Assembly (NCBI GenBank): GCA_027080755.1
Contig: JALWQC010000264.1
Span: 1-5,531 of the forward strand
Origin: Paracoccaceae bacterium
GTDB taxonomy: Bacteria > Pseudomonadota > Alphaproteobacteria > Rhodobacterales > Rhodobacteraceae
DNA: 5,531 bases
Direction: 5' to 3'
Part shown: positions 1-4,748 of the stretch, in pieces
Layout of the letters: each line of letters starts with the position of its first letter
Position numbering within the stretch: position 1 is the first letter of the stretch
Notes under the pieces: generated by a model
What the model was told of the DNA's origin: nothing
Seen by the model: the letters and a program-made list of their open reading frames with translations, nothing else
The model's database searches: none
Position numbers and translations under genes: made by a program

Positions 1-2
1 GC

Positions 3-233
3 GCCGGCGCCGGGAGCCCGGGCGGCGGAAGAGCGGGAGGCGGAAGAGCCGGAGGCCGCGGAGGCGGCGGCGCGTGGGGCAGCGGGGCAGGGGATGCGGC
101 GGGGCTGGCGTATCTGGACTATGCGCTTTGGCAGGCGCGGCGCGGCTGGGCCGAAGCGCACGATCTGGTGACGGCCACCGGCTTGCAAAAGCCCGCAAAA
201 GGGCCGACAGTATCCTCCGACCGGAACCCGTGA
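3..233 (+). CDS. C-terminal end of an unrecognised protein (5' end outside window)
   Basis: An open frame enters from the left edge and stops at TGA 231-233. From about position 90 it has convincing codon use (mostly G/C third positions) and encodes a normal-looking tail containing AYLDYALWQARRGWAEAHDL and ending SSDRNP. Its first 30 codons are a glycine-rich stretch (GGGRAGGGRAGG type) with repeated AGA and GGA codons, which are unusual for this genome. In that same stretch frame 1 reads as an Ala/Glu-rich segment with much better codons, so a frameshift near 75-93 is possible. The stop codon is merged with the Shine-Dalgarno of the OsmC-family gene that starts 11 nt later, suggesting co-transcription. 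I do not recognise the family. The 3' half is probably real; its function is unknown. Confidence 0.5.
   Translation, partial: AGAGSPGGGRAGGGRAGGRGGGGAWGSGAGDAAGLAYLDYALWQARRGWAEAHDLVTATGLQKPAKGPTVSSDRNP
18..77 (+). repeat. Degenerate 15-nt tandem repeat, very GC-rich
   Basis: About four imperfect 15-nt units (18-32, 33-47, 48-62, 63-77). The first two share the exact 11-mer GGCGGAAGAGC at 24-34 and 39-49. The period equals five codons, so it would encode pentapeptide repeats: PGGGR/AGGGR/AGGRG in frame 3, or RAAEE/REAEE/PEAAE in frame 1. Such low-complexity linkers expand and contract easily and are prone to indels. Confidence 0.6.
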
Positions 234-244
234 AAGGACCCCCC

Positions 245-646
245 ATGCAGGAATACCATGTAACCGCCCGCCGGATGGACGAGCGCGGCGCCGAGGCAAG
301 CGCCGGTGACGCGCGTCTTGTGATCGACACCGCGATGGCCGGCCGCCCCGATGCCTTTAACCCCGCAGAGCTGCTGCTGGCCTCGCTGGCGGCCTGCATC
401 CTGAAAGGGACCGAGCGCATAATCCCCATGCTCTCTTTCGATCTGGCCGGAATCCGTGTCAGCCTTGAAGGCGTGCGTCAGGACAGCCCGCCAAAGATGG
501 TGCGCATCCGCTACAGCATCCTTGTCGATACCCCCGAAAGCGACCAGCGCATCGACCTGCTGCATCGCAACCTTATGAAATACGGGACGATCTACAACAC
601 GCTGGCCGGGGCCGTCGATCTGCAAGGCACGATCGCGCGCGGTTAA
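245..646 (+). CDS. OsmC family protein, single-cysteine variant
   Basis: A 133-residue protein. The start at 245 is chosen because GAAAGGA (232-238) lies 6 nt upstream and the OsmC fold begins there; an upstream in-frame ATG at 74 would add a tail without family resemblance. The OsmC/Ohr pattern is visible: a beta-rich N-terminus, then FNPAELLLASLAAC with the conserved helix cysteine at C51, then beta strands 69-94, and a final helix ending in YGTIYNTL near 113-120. OsmC and Ohr proteins are cytoplasmic thiol peroxidases that use two cysteines. Here the second, usually in a CPVxNTL-like motif, is replaced by G114, so a standard two-cysteine cycle is not possible. The gene follows an unrecognised gene by 11 nt and ends in a 4-nt tail-to-tail overlap with merR. 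A link to mercury handling through thiol chemistry is only a guess from position. Confidence 0.85.
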   Translation: MQEYHVTARRMDERGAEASAGDARLVIDTAMAGRPDAFNPAELLLASLAACILKGTERIIPMLSFDLAGIRVSLEGVRQDSPPKMVRIRYSILVDTPESDQRIDLLHRNLMKYGTIYNTLAGAVDLQGTIARG

Positions 647-1092
647 CGGGTCCTGACCCTATCCGGCCCGTCATCGGGCAGGGTGAACAGGGTGTCGATG
701 ATCGGGCAGTCGGGGATGTCTCCGCGGTTACACTCGGCCATCATATCCTTTAGCGCGCCTTCCAGCCGTTGCAGTCCGCGGATTTTTTCCTGCACCTCCG
801 ACAGGTGGCTGGCGGTCATGTCGTGGACCTCGGCGCAGGTAAGGCCCGCGTTGTCCACCATCGCCAGCATGCTGCGGATTTCCTTCAGGCTGAAGCCCAG
901 CCCCCGCGAGCGGTGGATAAAGGCCAGCCGTTTTATGTGGTCATGACTGTATTGCCGGTTGCCCCCTGCGGTCCGGTCCGGCGCGGGCAAAATGCCGATG
1001 CGTTCGTAATAACGGATCGTTTCGATATGCACACCCGTCTGCGCCGAGGCCGCGCCGATCCCGTATCCTCGCGTATTCGTGATTCCGGCCAT
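643..1092 (-). CDS. merR: MerR-family metal-responsive regulator of the mer operon
   Basis: A 149-residue DNA-binding repressor/activator. The start at 1092 is preferred over an in-frame ATG at 1110 because AAGGGGAA (complement of 1099-1106) sits 6 nt upstream of it, and because the predicted merR transcript would begin only about 10 nt before 1110. Residues 11-30 form the winged helix-turn-helix with the family signature ETIRYYERIGILPAPDR. A long dimerisation helix follows (about 84-118). The metal-site cysteines are C86 (LTCAEV), C121 and C129 (ECNRGDIPDCPII). The first cysteine is characteristic of MerR proteins sensing divalent ions. The 8-residue step from C121 to C129 is one shorter than in Tn501 MerR and equals that of CueR-type loops. 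Its place, divergent from merTPFA, makes Hg(II) the likely effector; Cd, Pb or Zn cannot be excluded from sequence alone. It overlaps the OsmC-family gene tail to tail. Confidence 0.93.
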   Translation of the reverse strand: MAGITNTRGYGIGAASAQTGVHIETIRYYERIGILPAPDRTAGGNRQYSHDHIKRLAFIHRSRGLGFSLKEIRSMLAMVDNAGLTCAEVHDMTASHLSEVQEKIRGLQRLEGALKDMMAECNRGDIPDCPIIDTLFTLPDDGPDRVRTR

Positions 1093-1104
1093 TTGAAATT
1101 CCCC

Positions 1105-1135
1105 TTGCATCTGTAGTTGCTACAGATCGTATACC
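1105..1135 (+). promoter_or_regulatory. merT operon promoter with MerR operator
   Basis: The -35 is TTGCAT (1105-1110) and the -10 is TATACC (1130-1135), separated by 19 bp, the overlong spacer that MerR-family activators correct by untwisting DNA. The spacer contains a perfect dyad ATCTGTAG-TTG-CTACAGAT (1109-1127). Transcription would start near 1142, leaving about 25 nt before merT. The dyad differs from the GTAC-N4-GTAC core of Tn501/Tn21 mer operators and is closer to the CTATAG...CTACAG type of CadR/PbrR operators. Confidence 0.85.
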
Positions 1136-1157
1136 GTCGGGGACGCCAACAACGCAA
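1128..1157 (-). promoter_or_regulatory. Putative merR promoter, overlapping the merT promoter
   Basis: On the minus strand TTGCGT (complement of 1152-1157) is followed after 18 bp by TATACG (complement of 1128-1133). Its -10 shares the palindromic GTATAC with the merT -10. The start point would fall inside the operator dyad near 1121, giving a leader of about 28 nt that includes the merR ribosome site. MerR binding would therefore repress its own gene, as is known for mer operons. Confidence 0.5.
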
Positions 1158-1166
1158 GGTATGACA

Positions 1167-1571
1167 ATGACCGGAAGTCCTGCACCCGCCTCCCCCCGCC
1201 GCGACACGACCGGCCGCAAACAGAAAATGATTGCGGCGGGCGGTATTCTGGGGGCGATTGCGGCCTCCAGCTGTTGCATCGTGCCGCTGATCCTGTTCAG
1301 CCTTGGCATTTCCGGCGCATGGATCGGAAACCTGACGGCCCTTACCCCGTATAAGCCGTTTTTCATCGTGATTACGCTCGGGTTTCTCGGCTATGGCAGC
1401 TGGCTGGTGTATCGCAAGCCGGCTACTTGCAGCACATCCGAGGCCTGCGCCCGCCCCCTGCCGGCCCGTCTGGTGAAAGCCTCGCTTTGGGGGGCCACCT
1501 TCCTGATTTTTCTGGCGCTGTTCTGGAACTGGATCGCGCCTGTTGTTGCTCCGATACTTCTTGGATTATGA
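1167..1571 (+). CDS. merT: MerT, inner-membrane mercuric ion transporter
   Basis: A 134-residue membrane protein moving Hg(II) from MerP to cytoplasmic MerA. An ATG at 1161 is in frame but lies 1 nt after the only AAGG (1156-1159); ATG 1167 has a proper 7-nt spacing. Three membrane helices are visible, roughly 22-45, 64-82 and 105-132. The family cysteine pair is C36-C37 (ASSCCIVP) in helix 1. The second pair, C88 and C94, lies in the cytoplasmic loop between helices 2 and 3. GISGAWIGNLTALTPYKP matches the MerT core. It is longer than the usual 116 or so residues because of a 20-residue Pro/Ser/Arg-rich N-terminal tail; translation from an internal ATG at residue 21 is conceivable but I see no good ribosome site for it. 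It is the first gene of the operon, 11 nt before merP. Confidence 0.95.
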   Translation: MTGSPAPASPRRDTTGRKQKMIAAGGILGAIAASSCCIVPLILFSLGISGAWIGNLTALTPYKPFFIVITLGFLGYGSWLVYRKPATCSTSEACARPLPARLVKASLWGATFLIFLALFWNWIAPVVAPILLGL

Positions 1572-1582
1572 AAGGATACCCC

Positions 1583-1864
1583 ATGAAAGCGAAAATCGCG
1601 GCCTGGGCCATGACCGGCCTGCTCGTTGCCAACCCCCTGTGGGCTGCAGAACAAACCGTTACCTTCGATATCCCGGGCATGTATTGTGCCAGTTGCCCCT
1701 TTATTGTCGAGGCCGCCATGGGCGCGGTGCAGGGGGTTGTCTCGGTGACGGCCGACAGCAGCACCCGCACCGCTGTTGTGGTTTATGACGATGAAATCAC
1801 CACACTGGATGCGATAGAGACCGCCTCGGCCGAGGCCGGCTATGACGCGTTTCCGGTGGAATAG
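1583..1864 (+). CDS. merP: MerP, periplasmic mercury-binding protein
   Basis: A 93-residue protein with AAAGGA (1571-1576) 6 nt before the start, overlapping the merT stop codon. Residues 1-22 are a Sec signal peptide (two lysines, hydrophobic core, cleavage near LWAA|EQ). The mature part of about 71 residues is a single heavy-metal-associated (HMA) domain with the metal motif GMYCASC, cysteines C35 and C38. It ends in the usual AGYDAFPVE-type strand. The family scavenges Hg(II) in the periplasm and hands it to MerT through cysteine exchange. Tyrosine replaces the common threonine before the first metal cysteine (GMTCAAC in Tn501-type MerP). The gene is flanked at 11-12 nt by merT and merF, so it is clearly co-transcribed. 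Confidence 0.96.
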   Translation: MKAKIAAWAMTGLLVANPLWAAEQTVTFDIPGMYCASCPFIVEAAMGAVQGVVSVTADSSTRTAVVVYDDEITTLDAIETASAEAGYDAFPVE

Positions 1865-1876
1865 GGGGCCGGGAAT

Positions 1877-2113
1877 ATGAAAGACAAAACACTTCTGAAA
1901 TTCGGCATTGTCGGCACGGTCACGGCGGCGCTTTGCTGTTTTACGCCGGTGCTTGTGGTGCTGTTCGGTATCGTGGGGCTGTCGGCGCTGGTCGGGTATC
2001 TGGACTATGTGCTGTTTCCCGCGCTCGGGGCGTTTGTGGCCCTGACGCTTTACGCGCTTTGGCGTCGCCGCAACGGCGCCGCCTGCAACACTTGTGATAA
2101 AGGAGAGGTCTGA
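1877..2113 (+). CDS. merF: MerF, inner-membrane mercury transporter
   Basis: A 78-residue protein with two membrane helices (about 7-32 and 44-62). It matches MerF closely: ALCCFTPVLVVLFGIVGLSA with the vicinal pair C20-C21 in helix 1, then GYLDYVLFPAL opening helix 2. The MerF tail normally has a second adjacent cysteine pair; here it is spaced, C70-x-x-C73 (ACNTCDKG), after the basic RRR stop-transfer. The start has AGGGGG (1863-1868) 8 nt upstream, overlapping the merP stop. MerF provides a second Hg(II) uptake route next to MerT. The stop overlaps the merA start by 1 nt (TGATG), so the two are translationally coupled. Confidence 0.95.
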   Translation: MKDKTLLKFGIVGTVTAALCCFTPVLVVLFGIVGLSALVGYLDYVLFPALGAFVALTLYALWRRRNGAACNTCDKGEV

Positions 2114-3537
2114 TGGCGGATTGCTGCACCCCGAAGAAGGACGGATTCGACCTGTTGGTGATCGGCGCCGGTTCGGCCGGTTTCTCGGCTGCGATCACGG
2201 CGGCCGAGGCGGGTGCGCGCGTGGGGCTGATCGGGTATGGCACCATCGGCGGAACCTGCGTGAATGTGGGCTGCGTGCCGTCCAAGGCCATGATCCGCGC
2301 GATGGAGGTTATGCACGCCCCCCGCGCCGCCGCCCGTTTCGACGGGCTGTCCGCCAGCGCCGGCATCACCGACTGGGGTGCGCTGGTGCGCCAGAAACAG
2401 GCGCTGGTCGATGATTTGCGCGGGGCGAAATATATCGACGTTTTGCCCAATTACGACAGTGTGACCTATATCGAGGGCGCGGCGCGGTTCCGTCCGGATG
2501 GCAGCCTGTCGGTCAACGAAACGGTGCTGCGGGCGGACAGGGTGATTATCGCCACCGGTTCGCGCCCGCATGTGCCCGATATTGCCGGGCTCGATCAGGT
2601 GGACTGGCTGGACAGCACGGCGGCGCTGGAACTGGAAAGCCTGCCCGAATCGCTGATGGTGATGGGGGGTGGCTATATCGGGGTGGAGCTGGCGCAGATG
2701 TTTGCCCGCGCCGGCGTCAAGGTCACGGTTGTCACCCGCCACGGTCTGTTACCGGCGGCCGAGCCGGAAATCCGCGCCGCCCTGCGCGACAGTTTCACCG
2801 CCGAGGGCATCACGGTTCTGGACGGGCTGTGCTATCGCGCCGTTGCCAAAGACGGGGCGCAGGTGGTGTTGCAGGCGGACAAGGACGGCGCGCCGCTGGA
2901 AATTGCGGCCGAACGTCTGCTGCTGACCACGGGGCGTGTGCCCAATACGCAAGGGCTGGCGCTGGATGTGGCGGGGATCGAAACGGACGGGCGTGGCGGG
3001 ATTGTGACCGACAGCCGGCTTTGCACCAGCCGCAGCGGGGTCTATGCGGCGGGGGATGTGACCGGCCGCGACCAGTTTGTCTATATGGCCGCTTATGGCG
3101 CCAAAATCGCGGCGCAGAATGCCATGCAGGACGCGGGGCTGGAATATGACAACAGGGCGATGCCGGCGGTGGTATTTTCCGATCCGCAGGTGGCCAGTGT
3201 CGGCCTGACCGAGGCGCAGGCCCGCGCGCAGGGGATCGATACGCTGACCTCTGTCCTGCCGCTGGAACATGTGCCGCGCGCGCTGGCGGCCCGTGACACC
3301 CGCGGCCTGATCAAGCTGGTGGCCGAAAAGAGCAGCAAGAAACTGCTGGGGGCGCATATTCTGGCACCCGAGGGGGCCGACAGCATCCAGACGGCGGCGC
3401 TGGCGATCAGGGCAGGGATGACGTTCGAGGACCTCGGCGCCATGATCTTCCCGTATCTGACCACGGTCGAGGGGCTGAAACTGGCGGCGCAGACCTTTGA
3501 AAAGGATGTGGCGAAGCTGTCCTGTTGTGCCGGATGA
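2113..3537 (+). CDS. merA: Mercuric reductase MerA, short form without NmerA domain
   Basis: A 474-residue cytoplasmic flavoenzyme reducing Hg(II) to Hg(0) with NADPH. AAAGGAGAGG (2099-2108) lies just upstream. Domains in order: FAD-binding (GAGSAGFSAA, residues 18-27), redox-active disulfide GGTCVNVGCVPSK with C49 and C54, ATG motif at 147-149, NAD(P)H-binding GGGYIG at 185-190, second FAD motif AAGDV at 312-316, then the dimerisation domain. The C-terminal KLSCCAG gives the essential C471-C472 that captures Hg(II). By eye alignment Y107 and Y448 correspond to the two catalytic tyrosines Y264/Y605 of Bacillus MerA. The roughly 80-residue N-terminal HMA domain of Tn501 MerA is absent. Instead the protein opens MADCCTPKKDG, with an adjacent cysteine pair C4-C5. 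This is the last gene of the mer operon; no clear terminator follows it. Confidence 0.98.
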   Translation: MADCCTPKKDGFDLLVIGAGSAGFSAAITAAEAGARVGLIGYGTIGGTCVNVGCVPSKAMIRAMEVMHAPRAAARFDGLSASAGITDWGALVRQKQALVDDLRGAKYIDVLPNYDSVTYIEGAARFRPDGSLSVNETVLRADRVIIATGSRPHVPDIAGLDQVDWLDSTAALELESLPESLMVMGGGYIGVELAQMFARAGVKVTVVTRHGLLPAAEPEIRAALRDSFTAEGITVLDGLCYRAVAKDGAQVVLQADKDGAPLEIAAERLLLTTGRVPNTQGLALDVAGIETDGRGGIVTDSRLCTSRSGVYAAGDVTGRDQFVYMAAYGAKIAAQNAMQDAGLEYDNRAMPAVVFSDPQVASVGLTEAQARAQGIDTLTSVLPLEHVPRALAARDTRGLIKLVAEKSSKKLLGAHILAPEGADSIQTAALAIRAGMTFEDLGAMIFPYLTTVEGLKLAAQTFEKDVAKLSCCAG

Positions 3538-3556
3538 CGGGCGGGGGCAGAGGTGC

Positions 3557-3577
3557 GGATTAACCCCGTGTTAATCC
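3557..3577. promoter_or_regulatory. Putative CtrA-type binding site / perfect palindrome
   Basis: TTAA at 3560-3563 and TTAA at 3571-3574 are separated by exactly 7 nt, the full consensus for the alphaproteobacterial response regulator CtrA. The site is also an inverted repeat, GGATTAAC-N5-GTTAATCC. It lies 20 nt after merA and about 110 nt before the next gene. No U-rich tract follows, so it is a poor terminator. A palindrome for another dimeric regulator is the main alternative. Confidence 0.45.
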
Positions 3578-3688
3578 CTTGCGCCTAGGCTGGCAGAAAA
3601 TGTGCAGGACAGATGCGACATTACGCGCGGTTGAGCTTCGCGCCCCTGCCCCCCATCTAGCCGGTAAACCAACCAAGGAGATACCCCT

Positions 3689-3856
3689 ATGAGCGCTTCC
3701 GTAAAATTCATCCTGATCCTGCTGGCCTATATTGTGCTGTGGGTCGCATCCACGCTGGTCTTCGGTCCGGCCGGCTTCATCGCCTTTGGCCTGATTTCGA
3801 CCTTTATCGCCTTTGTCGCCATGACCCTTGCCCTGGCCCCGAACGTCACGGTCTGA
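3689..3856 (+). CDS. Small two-helix membrane protein, unknown function
   Basis: A 55-residue reading frame with a strong ribosome site, AAGGAG (3675-3680), 8 nt before ATG, and G/C-ending codons typical of its neighbours. The product is almost entirely hydrophobic: helix 1 about residues 6-25, a Gly/Pro turn (FGPAGF, 25-30), helix 2 about 30-50, and a short tail APNVTV. There is no cysteine, so it is unlikely to carry mercury and probably does not belong to the mer operon. It lies 151 nt after merA, downstream of the CtrA-like site, and is followed by two inverted repeats. I do not recognise the family. Confidence in the gene rests on the ribosome site, codon use and terminator. Confidence 0.75.
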   Translation: MSASVKFILILLAYIVLWVASTLVFGPAGFIAFGLISTFIAFVAMTLALAPNVTV

Positions 3857-3868
3857 TTTTCAGGGCAT

Positions 3869-3900
3869 GGCCCCGTAAGCCGCAAGGGATTTACGGGGCC
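3869..3900 (+). terminator. Inverted repeat after the 55-residue gene
   Basis: A perfect 10-bp stem, GGCCCCGTAA (3869-3878) with TTACGGGGCC (3891-3900), and a 12-nt loop, 12 nt after the stop codon. There is no T tract behind it, so it may protect the 3' end or assist the terminator that follows rather than end transcription itself. Confidence 0.5.
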
Positions 3901-3931
3901 GGCCCGATACCGGACAAGACATCCGGGCAAT

Positions 3932-3969
3932 AAAAAACGGCGGCCGAACCTGTGTTCGCCGCCGTTTTT
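3932..3969. terminator. Bidirectional Rho-independent terminator
   Basis: AAAAACGGCGG (3933-3943) pairs with CCGCCGTTTTT (3959-3969); inside, CGAAC (3945-3949) pairs with GTTCG (3954-3958) around a 4-nt loop, with one bulged C at 3944. T runs follow on both strands: TTTTTCGTTTTT on plus and TTTTTTA on minus. It can end the upstream plus-strand gene and the convergent cold-shock gene. Confidence 0.9.
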
Positions 3970-4006
3970 CGTTTTTCAGAACCGGCAGGAAACCCTGCCA
4001 ACCGGC

Positions 4007-4216
4007 TTATTCAGCCAGTTTCAGATCTGTTGCAGATTCTTTACCGTTACGGCCTGTTTCCAGCTCGTAAGTAACTTTCTGGTTGTCGTTCAGGCCGGAA
4101 AGACCTGCGCGCTCAACAGCGGAAATGTGCACGAATACATCGCTGCCACCTGCGTCGGGTGCGATGAAGCCGTAGCCTTTAGTGCCGTTGAACCATTTTA
4201 CGGTGCCGTTTGCCAT
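4007..4216 (-). CDS. CspA-family cold-shock protein
   Basis: A 69-residue single cold-shock domain that binds single-stranded RNA/DNA and melts RNA structure. The start is set by AAGGAG (complement of 4225-4230) 8 nt upstream and by the MANGTVKWFN opening usual for the family; an in-frame extension to 4309 is non-conserved. RNP1 is KGYGFI (residues 13-18) and RNP2 is DVFVHI (26-31), with W8 and F9 in the first strand and the typical end ESATDLKLAE. Codon use (GCC/GCT/GGT mix) suggests good expression. It converges on the 55-residue gene across a shared terminator and is preceded by a long A/T-richer leader region. Whether it is cold-induced or constitutive cannot be told from the sequence. 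Confidence 0.95.
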   Translation of the reverse strand: MANGTVKWFNGTKGYGFIAPDAGGSDVFVHISAVERAGLSGLNDNQKVTYELETGRNGKESATDLKLAE

Positions 4217-4406
4217 CCGTAGTACTCCTTGAATATGACCTCCCACGAAATGCGGCGGCTTGGTGCGGTTTGTCTTCGATAGTGAACCGTCTGTCGTCAA
4301 AGAGGTCATCGGGTCTGCAAAAACTTACTTCACAAGGGGCATATGGCCTATGTGTTTCGGTAAATCAAGGTTTATATGCAGGAAAAGCTTCAATTGGAGG
4401 AATATA
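4217..4406. promoter_or_regulatory. Divergent intergenic region: cold-shock gene leader and two promoters
   Basis: This 190-nt stretch separates two divergent genes and must hold both promoters. A weak candidate for the cold-shock gene on the minus strand is TTGATT (complement of 4363-4368), 17 bp, CATATG (4340-4345). That would give an untranslated leader of about 115-120 nt, in line with the long leaders of known csp mRNAs. For the plus-strand gene, TTATAT (4372-4377) could be a -10, but I see no matching -35. No coding sequence is convincing here. Confidence 0.35.
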
Positions 4407-4733
4407 ATGCAGCTATACGGGCTTAAAACCTGCGACACGACGCGCAAGGCGCTCAAGGCCTTGCGGGGGGCAGGCGCAGAGGTGACATATATAGATGTGC
4501 GGCAGGACGGAATCCCACCCGACGTTCTGGACTGGTTTCTGGTGGCTTTTGGCGATTCCCTGGTGAACAAACGATCCACCACATGGCGCGCCTTGTCCGA
4601 AACAGAGCGCAAGCAGGACGCCGCGACCCTGATTCTGGCCCACCCGACCCTGATGAAACGCCCCGTAATCCACACGGAGCAGGATTTCTATCTGGGCTGG
4701 GGGCCCGAGGTGCAGGCCGCCTTGCTGGAATAG
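4407..4733 (+). CDS. ArsC/Spx family (YffB-like) thioredoxin-fold protein
   Basis: A 108-residue cytoplasmic protein with GGAGG (4396-4400) 6 nt before ATG. The start MQLYGLKTCDTTRKA is that of the ArsC/Spx/YffB group: a beta strand, then the active-site cysteine C9 at the beginning of a helix with R13 in the CxxxR position. NKRSTTWRALSE (54-65) and LMKRPVI (82-88, with the cis-proline) also match YffB. Only one cysteine exists in the whole protein, so it is neither a CxxC Spx-type redox switch nor an ArsC with an internal resolving cysteine. A glutathione-dependent thiol reductase activity has been proposed for YffB; the physiological role is not settled. A true arsenate reductase role is unlikely without ars genes nearby. 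The next gene begins 43 nt downstream and may be co-transcribed. Confidence 0.88.
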   Translation: MQLYGLKTCDTTRKALKALRGAGAEVTYIDVRQDGIPPDVLDWFLVAFGDSLVNKRSTTWRALSETERKQDAATLILAHPTLMKRPVIHTEQDFYLGWGPEVQAALLE

Positions 4734-4748
4734 ACCGGCGTTCCTACA

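Noticed and set aside
110..123. 14-nt exact match GTATCTGGACTATG between the left-edge gene and merF (1996-2009), both encoding YLDY
   Set aside because: The similarity does not extend: the surrounding residues differ and the left-edge protein is not hydrophobic like MerF. Treated as chance plus shared codon preference.
74..244. N-terminal extension of the OsmC-family gene from ATG 74
   Set aside because: The extension has no family resemblance, overlaps the better-supported frame ending at 233, and the ATG at 245 has a well-spaced ribosome site.
1093..1110. Start of merR at 1110
   Set aside because: The AAGGGGAA ribosome site lies inside this extension and serves the ATG at 1092; the predicted transcript would begin only about 10 nt before 1110.
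1427..1582. Upstream extension of merP overlapping merT in another frame
   Set aside because: It would hide the signal peptide inside a long non-conserved tail; the ribosome site at 1571-1576 fixes the start at 1583.
2050..3464. Long antisense open frames across merA (for example on the minus strand at 2050-2742 and 2749-3357)
   Set aside because: They are mirror frames of a high-GC gene, with His/Gln/Arg-rich low-information translations and no ribosome sites; merA explains the whole stretch.
3727..3930. Minus-strand open frame of 67 codons opposite the 55-residue gene
   Set aside because: It runs through the hairpin at 3869-3900, lacks a ribosome site and has poor codon use.
4407..4733. 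Arsenate reductase arsC
   Set aside because: Only one cysteine, the YffB-type motifs fit better, and there are no ars genes in the window.
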